The translations under genes and the position numbers were made by a program. Below, one piece after another: positions 42,404 through 49,886 of a DNA stretch of 64,000 bases. Each line of letters starts with the position of its first letter. Position 1 is the stretch's first letter. This DNA comes from Kitasatospora sp. A2-31 (GTDB lineage Bacteria; Actinomycetota; Actinomycetes; Streptomycetales; Streptomycetaceae). The stretch lies in assembly GCF_022288725.1 (NCBI RefSeq), contig NZ_JAKNTA010000007.1:352966-416965 (forward strand). Reading direction: 5' to 3'. The notes beneath the pieces were generated by a model. That model was not told the origin of the DNA, searched no databases, and saw nothing but the letters and a program-made list of their open reading frames with translations.

Positions 42404-43248
42404 CGGCTTCTCCGTACGGTCTGCTGGGCGGTGGCGGGTGCGACGACGGGGGCGCAGGGGCTGGCGGCCCGGGCGGCAGGAGAGAGGCTGCGGGCGGCGC
42501 GGTCGGGGTCCGGGCCGATGTCGAGGTGGCGGCGCATCCCGGCGGACAGGTCGCCGATGTGCCGTCGGACGGGGGACTCGGAGGCGAGGAAGCCGACGAC
42601 CGCCTCGACCAGGATGTCCGGGCAGTCGCCCGCCATCGCCGCTTCCCAGCCCTCGCCGTCCATGCCGACCGTGACCAGCCACGCGCCGGCGCGTGGCGTG
42701 CACAGGACCTCCGCGAGACGGTCGGGGGAGACCATCCGCACGATGTCGGTGCCGTGCCATGAATCGGTGCCGCTCCAGCGGGCTTCGGCGAGGTCGTCGA
42801 TGGCACTGCTGATGTCGGCGCGGTCGGGTGCACCGTCCACCGCGACCTGGGCGGCCTCGACTAGGGCCTCGGCGACGGCGGCGGTGATTTCGTCGGGTGC
42901 ACCACCGCTCAGGACCGCTTTCCAGTTGGGCCCTTCGGCGTGGAGAACGTCGTGTTGCTGGAATGCCGCGGTGGTGGCGAGCACGATCCGGATGCCGCCC
43001 CGGGTGAAGCCCACGACCCCGTCCCCGGGCAGCGGGTCCCACTGCGCGTCGCGCAGGACACGGCGGGCAGAAGCGGTGGGAGTGGAGGTGGCGAGCGCCA
43101 GGTAGGCAGGCCGTACGCCGACGAGCGGTCCGCGCTGCCAGTCCGGCCGGAAGAGGTGGCCGTTATGGTCGAGGACTCCCTTGGCGGTTGCGGCGCGGCG
43201 CTTGCGGGATGCGTTGTCCGTGGGAACGGGGTGAGAGAGGGGTTCCAT
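42400..43248 (-). CDS. DUF317 protein with array tail
   Basis: 282 residues. An N-terminal basic region (ASRKRRAATAKGVLDHNGHL), then two DUF317-type cores (GPNWKAVLSGGAPDEITAAV and GEGWEAAMAGDCPDILVEAV). The tail has AARSLSPAARAASPCAPVV. ATG 43248 has GAGGA five bases upstream. Confidence 0.8.
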   Translation of the reverse strand: MEPLSHPVPTDNASRKRRAATAKGVLDHNGHLFRPDWQRGPLVGVRPAYLALATSTPTASARRVLRDAQWDPLPGDGVVGFTRGGIRIVLATTAAFQQHDVLHAEGPNWKAVLSGGAPDEITAAVAEALVEAAQVAVDGAPDRADISSAIDDLAEARWSGTDSWHGTDIVRMVSPDRLAEVLCTPRAGAWLVTVGMDGEGWEAAMAGDCPDILVEAVVGFLASESPVRRHIGDLSAGMRRHLDIGPDPDRAARSLSPAARAASPCAPVVAPATAQQTVRRSR

Positions 43249-43256
43249 ACGAGTCC

Positions 43257-44183
43257 TCAGCGCCGCTGGACGGCAGCGGAATTGGGGGTGGGGGCGGGGG
43301 GTGCAGGCTGCGGGGCCGGCTCGTGGCTGAAGACCAACGCCGGGGCGACCGAGCGCAGGGTGGCGGCCTGGGCGCGGACCGATGCCCGCTCGGCCGGGGA
43401 CGGCGACACCGCCGCCGCGTGGGACGGCGCGGGCGTGCCCGCCGCCGACCGGGCGGGCACGGCCTTCGGGGCCGGCTCGGCGGGCGCGTGGACGCGGGTG
43501 CTGGTGCTGTGCGCCGGCCAGGAGCTGCGGTCCGCGGGCGGCAGGTGGCGCTGCGCCCACTTGGTCAGGGCCTTCAGGGGTTCGGACAGCGCCTGTCCGG
43601 CGGGGGTGAGCCCGTAGAGGTAGTTGCGCGCGGTACCGGTGCGTTCGACGATCCCGGCCTCCTGCAGCTGCGCGAGGCGCTGGTAGAGGTTGCCGGGGTG
43701 CATGCCCGCGGGCAGCGTGGTGTCGAGGATCTCGGAGGGGTACACCGGTTCGCCCTCCGCCGCCAGCGCCATGATCGTGGCCACGCTGTGGGTGCGGTTG
43801 AGCGTGGCCAGCGCCTGCTCGGTGTACGCGCCCAGGCCCGTGCCGGTCTGAGGGGCCTGCTGGTGGGCGGAGGCCCACTGGGTGAACGGAATCTGGACGA
43901 ACAGGGCCTCGCGGCCGGCGCGGGTGAGTGTGACGGCGGCGCCCGCCGCCTCGTTGCTGCGGGTGAGCAGCCCGTCCTCCTCCATTGCCGACAGCCGGGA
44001 GGCGAGCTGGCCTTCGCTCATCCACGGCGTCTGCTCGGCGAGTTCGGCGACCGGGAGGGTGTCGCCGCTGCGCTTGAGGCGGCGCAGCACGGAGATCGTG
44101 TTCTGCGGGCCGAGGATCGACAGGGCGTTCTGCAGCCGCTGGGCCTGGGGGCGGGAGAGTACGACGGAGGTGGAGGCGGGCAT
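43257..44183 (-). CDS. double winged-helix protein with array tail
   Basis: 308 residues. Two HxlR/PadR-like winged helices in tandem: about 15-90 (SILGPQNTISVLRRLKRSGD, EGQLASRLSAMEEDGLLTRS) and about 120-205 (HSVATIMALAAEGEPVYPSE, NLYQRLAQLQEAGIVERTGT, then YLYGLTPAGQAL). The tail is SVRAQAATLRSVAPALVFSH. The ATG at 44183 follows GAAGGA. A regulator of the array is plausible; the tail on a DNA-binding protein is noteworthy. Confidence 0.75.
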   Translation of the reverse strand: MPASTSVVLSRPQAQRLQNALSILGPQNTISVLRRLKRSGDTLPVAELAEQTPWMSEGQLASRLSAMEEDGLLTRSNEAAGAAVTLTRAGREALFVQIPFTQWASAHQQAPQTGTGLGAYTEQALATLNRTHSVATIMALAAEGEPVYPSEILDTTLPAGMHPGNLYQRLAQLQEAGIVERTGTARNYLYGLTPAGQALSEPLKALTKWAQRHLPPADRSSWPAHSTSTRVHAPAEPAPKAVPARSAAGTPAPSHAAAVSPSPAERASVRAQAATLRSVAPALVFSHEPAPQPAPPAPTPNSAAVQRR

Positions 44184-44232
44184 GCGTGGTCCTTCGCGGT
44201 GATGGGTCGTGCGTCGGGCAGGCTCGGGGGTG

Positions 44233-44589
44233 TCAGGCCGCAGGGCGTGCGGCACTGAGGAGTTGCAGGCGGCGGGCCGCCGTGTTGTAGACCTGGTGAC
44301 CGCTGCGGGGGCCGGCGGCGACGAGGTAGATGCCGCCAGAGCGGGAGGCCGGGGCGGGCGGGCGCTCCTGGTAGACCAGGCGCCAGCACCGGTCGGCGTC
44401 GAGGTAGACCTTCCGGCACCCCGTCAGGTCCCACGGGCCGCGCCGCCCCAGGGCCGGTCCGCGCTGCTGGCAGGTCACCAGGCGGCGCAGGTGGTGGACG
44501 GCGGCGTCCTGGAGAGCGACGGGGAGGCTGCCGAGGTCGGTGAGCGCCGCCGGGTGGGCGTCGAATTCGAGGATCGCGGCGGCGGTCAC
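44233..44589 (-). CDS. RelE/ParE-fold protein (possible toxin)
   Basis: 118 residues. The strand pattern GPWDLTGCRKVYLDADRCWR, LVYQERP and HQVYNTAARRL matches the RelE/ParE ribonuclease or gyrase-toxin fold (K/R on the central strand, R..VY..A..RL end). GTG 44589 has AAGGA at nine bases. Its neighbour is DUF4913, not a recognised antitoxin; several DUF4913/RelE-like pairs are, as far as I recall, known on Streptomyces elements. Toxicity is unproven. Confidence 0.55.
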   Translation of the reverse strand: MTAAAILEFDAHPAALTDLGSLPVALQDAAVHHLRRLVTCQQRGPALGRRGPWDLTGCRKVYLDADRCWRLVYQERPPAPASRSGGIYLVAAGPRSGHQVYNTAARRLQLLSAARPAA

Positions 44590-44606
44590 GGGCGTTGGTC
44601 CTTGGT

Positions 44607-45215
44607 CTAGGCGGGCGGGCGGATCGGTCCCGGCTGCGGCAGGGAGTCTGGGTCGGTGAACACGGGTGCGGGCAGCAGGCGGTGGCTTAGGTGGTCGGGG
44701 TTGGTGGTGCACGCCGCGAACGGCCCGTCGGGGCTGCGGAGTTTGAGCAGCAGCGGCTCCAGGTGGTCGCGCTGCCACACGCTGGGGCCCGTGGCGCCGG
44801 AGCGGGCGTCGGTCAGCTCCTGCCAGGCCAGCCAGCAGTGGTGGATGCGGGCGAGGGCCTCGTCGTGCTCGGGCCAGCGGGTGCACCACGGCCGGCCGGA
44901 GGTGATCTCCTGTCCGTACACGGCGAGGAGGATGTGGTCGACCCAGGGCACCATCGTGGCGACTTCGGCGGCGAGCGCGTCGTCGTCGAAGGCCAGGATC
45001 GTCAGAGGGCCGGTGTCCGGGTCGTCGTCGGGAGCCTCGTCGGCGGGCACCTCGTCGGCCTCCTGCGGCTCGTACTCCTCGGAGAGCCGGTCGGCGACCA
45101 CGGCGAGCGAGTCCCGTTCGGCCTGGAGCCGGGTCAGGGTGGCCCGCCACTCGGCGAGGGTCTCCGGAGTGACGGCGGGGCGTCCGGGCAGGTCGGCGGG
45201 GTCGGGGGGCGTCAA
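44607..45215 (-). CDS. DUF4913-domain protein
   Basis: 202 residues. An N-terminal acidic coiled coil (EWRATLTRLQAERDSLAVVA), then the DUF4913 core: MVPWVDHILLAVYGQE, RPWCTRWPEHDEALARIHHC, WQRDHLEPLLLKLRSPDGPF. DUF4913 proteins accompany conjugative-element genes in Streptomyces; role unknown. TTG 45215 follows GGAG. The upstream 100 bp to the methyltransferase stop looks noncoding. Confidence 0.82.
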   Translation of the reverse strand: MTPPDPADLPGRPAVTPETLAEWRATLTRLQAERDSLAVVADRLSEEYEPQEADEVPADEAPDDDPDTGPLTILAFDDDALAAEVATMVPWVDHILLAVYGQEITSGRPWCTRWPEHDEALARIHHCWLAWQELTDARSGATGPSVWQRDHLEPLLLKLRSPDGPFAACTTNPDHLSHRLLPAPVFTDPDSLPQPGPIRPPA

Positions 45216-45318
45216 GGGCGGCTCCGGGAAGGTCGGGGGGTTCGTCGATGGGCAAGACTCTGCCCGCCGGCCAACTCCTTGTGCGGGAGATATCGGGTGG
45301 TGTATGGGCGTCGTGAAT

Positions 45319-46569
45319 TCAGGCGGAATGGAATTGATGGTTCCCGCACAGTGGAATTCCGCGAGTCAGCAACTCCACTGCAAGAGCAGCTTGTTGGGGG
45401 ACAACGCCATTTCCGAGGGCGGTGAGCTGGGCCGAGCGGGAAAGGCCTGTGATCTGTGTCACCCAGCCTTTTTCGAGGCCCATGACCCATTCCACGAATT
45501 CGGGTGAGAGGCGCCCTCTGGTATCGACCGGATCGGGTGCCGGGCGTGTGGCGGCCTCCCACCGGGCGATGGCCGGGGCGTAGTCGCCCCAGCGGCTCAG
45601 CTGCGCGGATCCGCGTCGTCCATCGGCAGCGGTGTCTGCCCCGACAGCGGGATCGGGGTGCCGGCGCTGCGGCGCCCCGGCGCTGGCCGGTCCCGAGCCG
45701 GGGATGCCGGATCCATCCTCGCTGCGGCACTCGGCAGCGTCAGGTCGCCCCTGGAACCGCGTTGGTTCGGGCCGCCCTTCGTGCCGTCGGTCGCCCGGGG
45801 TGTCGGCAGCAGGTGCTCGACCAGGTCGCTCAGGTTCGGGCCGTGGCCGCCTGCCTTGCGCCGGTCCGGGTGCTGGGAGCCGCCGATGCTGCCGAGGTTC
45901 GAGGTCGGGGTGAGCAGCAGCGTGACCACATGTCCGAGGTCCTCCCGTCCGGGGTCCGGGCCCTTGAAGTCCCTCGCCCGGGGGGTCGGCAGGCCAGGCG
46001 GCGATGAAGACGCGCTCCCTGCGGTGGGGGGCTCCGACGTCGGAGGCTCGTAGAACCTGCCACCGTGCATCGAGCCCCGCGTCGGCCAGGTCTGCGAGTA
46101 CGGCACCGAGTGCCCGCAGAGAATGCTCATCGCCGGTGTCTCCCAGACACCACGGGCACGGTTCCACGTCGCCGTCGGAGGGCGCGTTGGCGGGGGTGGA
46201 CAGCAGGCCGCGGACGTTTTCAAGAACCACCAGACATGGTTGAAGAGTTGAGATGGCGCGGGCGATGGTGTGCCACAGGCCCGAGCGGGTGCCCTCCGCG
46301 AGCCCGGCCCGGCCGCCGGCCACACTCACGTCGGTGCACGGGAACCCGGCGACCAGCACGCACACCGGCTCGACCCGGCTGAAGTCGACCTGCGTGATGT
46401 CGCCCAGGTTGGGGACCTCGGGCCAGTGGTGGTCGAGGATGGCGGCGGCGGCCGGGGCGGGGTCGGCGTGCCAGGCGATCGTGCCGCCGAGGATGGACTG
46501 GACGCCGAGGTCCAGGCCGCCGTAGCCCGAGCACAGGGAGCCGATCCGTATGCCGCCCGGCCCCGTCAT
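45319..46569 (-). CDS. C5-cytosine DNA methyltransferase with an out-of-frame middle segment
   Basis: 416-codon frame. The N-terminal catalytic half is intact: GSLCSGYGGLDLG (SAM), AGFPCTDVSVAG (PC nucleophile loop), VVLENVRGLL, HRRERVFIAAW. The C-terminus has QLSRWGDYAPAI and ALGNGVVPQQA. Between about 46000 and 45605 the family's variable region (LPTPRARDFKG, LLPTPRATDGTKGGPNQRGS, LPMDDADPR) is read only in another frame. One extra base near 45992 and one missing base near 45605 would explain this. Both frames are open, so a full-length protein is still made but with a substituted middle. ATG 46569 shares ATGA with the upstream gene. Confidence 0.82.
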   Translation of the reverse strand: MTGPGGIRIGSLCSGYGGLDLGVQSILGGTIAWHADPAPAAAAILDHHWPEVPNLGDITQVDFSRVEPVCVLVAGFPCTDVSVAGGRAGLAEGTRSGLWHTIARAISTLQPCLVVLENVRGLLSTPANAPSDGDVEPCPWCLGDTGDEHSLRALGAVLADLADAGLDARWQVLRASDVGAPHRRERVFIAAWPADPPGEGLQGPGPRTGGPRTCGHAAAHPDLEPRQHRRLPAPGPAQGRRPRPEPERPGRAPAADTPGDRRHEGRPEPTRFQGRPDAAECRSEDGSGIPGSGPASAGAPQRRHPDPAVGADTAADGRRGSAQLSRWGDYAPAIARWEAATRPAPDPVDTRGRLSPEFVEWVMGLEKGWVTQITGLSRSAQLTALGNGVVPQQAALAVELLTRGIPLCGNHQFHSA

Positions 46570-46718
46570 CGGGGCTTCCGGGCGGTCGTGGCTGCGGCGG
46601 CGAGCGGGTCGCGGTGGGCAGTGCTCGTCGCGAGGCACTGCGCGGTGTCGGCGAGAGCGGTGGCGATGGTGTGGAGCAGGGCGGACTGCTCCTCGGCGGA
46701 GAGGGAGGAGGTGGGCAG
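46566..46718 (-). CDS. 50-residue helical protein, apparent CTG start
   Basis: 50 residues: SLSAEEQSALLHTIATALAD then TAQCLATSTAHRDPLAAAAT and a short Arg-rich end. GGAG lies seven bases before CTG 46718; no ATG, GTG or TTG is in frame nearby. Its stop overlaps the methyltransferase ATG. It resembles a minimal version of the helical array proteins. Confidence 0.5.
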   Translation of the reverse strand: MPTSSLSAEEQSALLHTIATALADTAQCLATSTAHRDPLAAAATTARKPR

Positions 46719-46752
46719 GGGAGGGCTCCGGTAGGAGGTGTGTGGGGGGAGG

Positions 46753-47346
46753 TCAGTGCCGCCGCGGTGCCGGGGGCACGGCGTGCGGGGCGGGAGGCGC
46801 CGGATTCGGGGCACGGTCCTTGCGGAACGGAAGGCGCAAGGAGGTCCGAAGCCGGGCCGCGGCGCCGCGTTTGTCCGGTGCCGAGGCTGCGGCCGGTGCC
46901 GGGCGGGTGCGGGCGGCGCGCGGTGGCTGGATGTGCTGGCGCAGGTGGATGGAGGCCGAGGAGAGGGCCTTCGCGGCATCCCGGTACAGCCACTTGGCGT
47001 GGTCGACGGCGATCTCCGTCGCTGGCTGCCCCTGCGCGGCGAGGACCAGTTCCATCACCTCGCAGAGGCGGTGGTCGGCGAGGGCGGACGCCGAGGAGGC
47101 GCGGGCGGTCGCCAGCGTGCCGCGTCGGGAGGCGGCGGCATCGTCCGGGGCGGCGTACGGGGCGGGTTGTTCGGCGGCGGCCTGCAGGAGCGCGGTGCGG
47201 ATCGTGCGCAGCGTGATCAGTTGCAGGACCACGAGCCCTACAGGGGGGAGGTGGCCGGCCTCCTGGGGCTGGGACCAGGAGGCCGCGGCGTCGTCCATGG
47301 AGTCGGCCAGGATGATCAGGTCGGGGCGGTCGGCGAGGGTGGGCAG
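46753..47346 (-). CDS. hypothetical helical protein, apparent CTG start
   Basis: 197 residues. PTLADRPDLIILADSMDDAA is followed by helices (LVVLQLITLRTIRTALLQAA, ADHRLCEVMELVLAAQGQPA) and an Arg/Pro/Ala tail. CTG 47346 has GGAG six bases upstream (GGAGCGCTTC-CTG-CCC-ACC). ATG 47298 would cut into the conserved front and lacks a ribosome site. A second CTG at 47364 overlaps the upstream stop. Confidence 0.55.
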   Translation of the reverse strand: MPTLADRPDLIILADSMDDAAASWSQPQEAGHLPPVGLVVLQLITLRTIRTALLQAAAEQPAPYAAPDDAAASRRGTLATARASSASALADHRLCEVMELVLAAQGQPATEIAVDHAKWLYRDAAKALSSASIHLRQHIQPPRAARTRPAPAAASAPDKRGAAARLRTSLRLPFRKDRAPNPAPPAPHAVPPAPRRH

Positions 47347-47360
47347 GAAGCGCTCCAGGT

Positions 47361-47915
47361 TCAGCGGTTGCGGCGCAGCGGGATGACGGGCGCTGTGGGG
47401 GCGGCGTCGCCGCGGGAGTCCGGGCCCGCGGGTCGGACGCTGACGACGCGGGAGCGGGCCAGCGCCGCGCCTGCCTGCGCGCCGCGGTGGCTCGACAGGT
47501 CGGTGACGGCGGCCACCGGTCCGGTGGACACGCGGTCGGCGGCCGAGCTGAGCTCCCGCGCGGTGGTCGTGACAAGTGCGCGCGCGACGGAGTGGGCGTG
47601 GCTGGCCTCGGCCGGGGATGCGGCGGCGGGCGGTGCGGTCAACAGCCGGTGCGCGGAGTCGGCGACGACGGCCAGGGCCTGGGCGGCGCCGGCCACGGCG
47701 GCGGCGAACGCGGCGAGCGCGGCCCGGTCGGCGCCGGGGTCGGCGGTGCGGAACAGGACCTCGTCACTGGCGTCGGCGGCGATGGCCACCAGGTGGGTCA
47801 TGGGCCACGCCGTCTCGGAGGGGTGGCCGGCCGCCGAGGGCAGCAGCGTGCGGTTCACGGCCTCCAGCCGGTCGGCCAGGGAGCGCATCACCGCCGACGG
47901 GTCGGTGTCGGTCAG
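47361..47915 (-). CDS. hypothetical helical protein with array tail, apparent CTG start
   Basis: 184 residues. RSLADRLEAVNRTLLPSAAG, then a long Ala-rich helix (ALAAFAAAVAGAAQALAVVA) and tail GAALARSRVVSVRPAGPDSR. CTG 47915 (CGGAGTGCC-CTG-ACC-GAC) has the only ribosome site; GTG/ATG eight to nine codons later have none. In-frame TGA lies ten codons upstream. Confidence 0.55.
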   Translation of the reverse strand: MTDTDPSAVMRSLADRLEAVNRTLLPSAAGHPSETAWPMTHLVAIAADASDEVLFRTADPGADRAALAAFAAAVAGAAQALAVVADSAHRLLTAPPAAASPAEASHAHSVARALVTTTARELSSAADRVSTGPVAAVTDLSSHRGAQAGAALARSRVVSVRPAGPDSRGDAAPTAPVIPLRRNR

Positions 47916-47945
47916 GGCACTCCGATCATCGGGGGTGGACGGGGG

Positions 47946-48638
47946 TCAGCGCCGGGCGGAGGGAGCCGTCGCGGTGGCCGGGGACTGCGAGACGATCCGG
48001 GTGGCACCGGTACGGCGGGACGCCGCTTCGGCGGTGGCGGCGGCTTCCTCGGCGAACCCGGACGGCACGATGACCAGGGGCTGCTTGCGGTACTCGGCAC
48101 GCGCGGCGAGGAAGCGTGCGGCCTTGCCGTCCGGGTCCGCCAGCGCCTCCTGCTCGCGGGCGAGTTCGCGCTTGCGGACCTGGGCCAGGCCCGTGCGGAA
48201 GCGGCGGATCGTGCTGATGGTGTGCGAGAGCATGCCGTCGACCTCGGCGAACTGCTGGGCCACGCGGGCGTCCAGGCCCGGGGAGTAGAAGTGCGAGCGG
48301 GTCTCGCCGCGGGGACGGACCTGGTTCGCGAGGTCGCAGGCCTGGTTGAGGAGTTCGGTGAGCCTGTGCAGAACCGGGCTTGCCCGGGTGGCGGCGAAGG
48401 TGGGCCCCCAGTCCTCGCCGACGTTTGCCACGGCGGGCCCAGTGCGGTGCGACAACTGGGCGCGCAGCAGGCAGGCCACGGCTACGTAGTCGGCGAGCGC
48501 GCCGATGTCGCGGGCCAGCAGGTCTGGAACCTTGGCGGGCGGGGCCTTGGCGGTGTGCCGCAGGTCGCGGCGGATCTGAGCGAGGTTTGTGGCGAGATCC
48601 GCGAGGCGTTGGACGTCGTCGGCGCTGATGTCGCTCAT
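47946..48638 (-). CDS. hypothetical coiled-coil protein with array tail
   Basis: 230 residues. Helical throughout (DDVQRLADLATNLAQIRRDL, VLHRLTELLNQACDLANQVR, AEVDGMLSHTISTIRRFRTG, AQVRKRELAREQEALADPDG). The C-terminus is AAATAEAASRRTGATRIVSQ. ATG 48638 shares ATGA with the upstream stop. No domain recognised. Confidence 0.65.
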   Translation of the reverse strand: MSDISADDVQRLADLATNLAQIRRDLRHTAKAPPAKVPDLLARDIGALADYVAVACLLRAQLSHRTGPAVANVGEDWGPTFAATRASPVLHRLTELLNQACDLANQVRPRGETRSHFYSPGLDARVAQQFAEVDGMLSHTISTIRRFRTGLAQVRKRELAREQEALADPDGKAARFLAARAEYRKQPLVIVPSGFAEEAAATAEAASRRTGATRIVSQSPATATAPSARR

Positions 48639-49243
48639 CGCCGGCGCCCGCCTGTCTGCGCGACAACGCCCGCTGCGGCGGCTGGCGCCGCGGAGACCGG
48701 GCGCCTCGGGTCGGCGGCGGTGGAGGCCTGCCGCGGTGCCGGGGAGGGGAGTTCGGCGCGGATCTCGGTGATCTGGCGCCAGCCGGCGACCAGGGCGTTG
48801 TGGGCCAGGGCCGCCGAGTTCAGCACCTGGTAGCCGAGCGCGTCCTCGCGTACGTCGGGCGTGCGGCCGGTGCCGTTGTCCTCGGGGCCGCATTCGAGGG
48901 CGACGGCGGCGTCGAGCGCGTGGGCGAGGTGGCGGTGGGTCCGGGCGGCATGTGCCCGGGCGACCTGGAAGCCGCGGGCGGCCGTGGCCCGGGCCGGGTC
49001 GGTGGGCCCGGCCTGGAGGGCCTGGGTCCGGGTGGAGCAGTGCCGCAGCACGGTGAGCATGTGCTCGGCCCCGTCGGCCAGGGCCGCAGGGGTGGGCACG
49101 CCGGGGTGGCCGGGCATCGTGTCGGCGCGGTTGAGGGCCTCGGCGACATGGGCCATGACGTTCGCGAGCATGACCAGCTCGGTGTCGAACCCGGGGGTCG
49201 TGGGTGGGGCGATGGAAGGCTCCGGAGATGAGAGCGGCGTCAA
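48635..49243 (-). CDS. hypothetical helical protein with array tail
   Basis: 202 residues. FDTELVMLANVMAHVAEALN and AHAARTHRHLAHALDAAVAL resemble the neighbouring helical proteins at 49240 and 47361, suggesting local duplication. The tail is APRQASTAADPRRPVSAAPA. TTG 49243 overlaps the upstream stop (TTGA). Confidence 0.62.
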   Translation of the reverse strand: MTPLSSPEPSIAPPTTPGFDTELVMLANVMAHVAEALNRADTMPGHPGVPTPAALADGAEHMLTVLRHCSTRTQALQAGPTDPARATAARGFQVARAHAARTHRHLAHALDAAVALECGPEDNGTGRTPDVREDALGYQVLNSAALAHNALVAGWRQITEIRAELPSPAPRQASTAADPRRPVSAAPAAAAGVVAQTGGRRR

Positions 49244-49845
49244 CGGCGGGGTCCGGCGGCGGAGGGCAGGACGGCGGGCGTCGCAGCCGGGTGCGGGGCG
49301 GTGATGAACGCGGCTGCCGGGTGGGCCGCGGTGCTGCGGGCGACGGCGGCTCGCAGGCGGCCGGGAGGCAGCGCGGCACCGTCGCGTCCCGAGCGTGCTT
49401 CGCGCCGCAGGCCATCGCCGGCGTCCTCCAGGGCGAGCCGGGTCCGTGACAGGGCGAGGTTCAGCTCGCGCCCGGCCCGCTCGCGCACGTCTTCGGCCCG
49501 TGGGCCGTCGAGGCCGTCCACCTCGTAGAGCCGGGCGGCCATCGCGCCGGCCCGCCCGACGGTGGCGAGGGCCTCGCCGACGCGGGCGGCGGCGTCGGCC
49601 AGGGCGCGGGCGAGGGCTCGCTGCGCGGTGTCGGCGTTCGGGGCGCCGGTCAGAGCGGCGGCGGTCCCCAGCAGCACCTGGTGCTGTTCGCCGATCCGCA
49701 CTGCGTGCTCACGGAGTTCTGCCACCGAGGGCGGTCCCTGCTCGCGGTAGGCGCCGGGGAGGGCGGCGGTCAGCTCGTCGATGGCGGTGGCGGCGGCCCG
49801 CAGCCGGGTGGAAGCGGGACTGGGCGGCCGGACGGGGGTGGGCAT
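49240..49845 (-). CDS. hypothetical helical protein with array tail
   Basis: 201 residues. RLRAAATAIDELTAALPGAY, EHAVRIGEQHQVLLGTAAAL, RALARALADAAARVGEALAT, then RLRAAVARSTAAHPAAAFIT as tail. ATG 49845 has AAGGA five bases upstream. Related in plan to 48635-49243. Confidence 0.65.
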   Translation of the reverse strand: MPTPVRPPSPASTRLRAAATAIDELTAALPGAYREQGPPSVAELREHAVRIGEQHQVLLGTAAALTGAPNADTAQRALARALADAAARVGEALATVGRAGAMAARLYEVDGLDGPRAEDVRERAGRELNLALSRTRLALEDAGDGLRREARSGRDGAALPPGRLRAAVARSTAAHPAAAFITAPHPAATPAVLPSAAGPRR

Positions 49846-49886
49846 CGGGGTCCTTCGGCTGGGAGAGGGGAGAGGTGGGCAGCGGT

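Noticed and set aside
44233..45215. Confirmed toxin-antitoxin system
   Set aside because: Only the RelE-like fold is suggested and the neighbour is not a known antitoxin family; kept as a hypothesis only.
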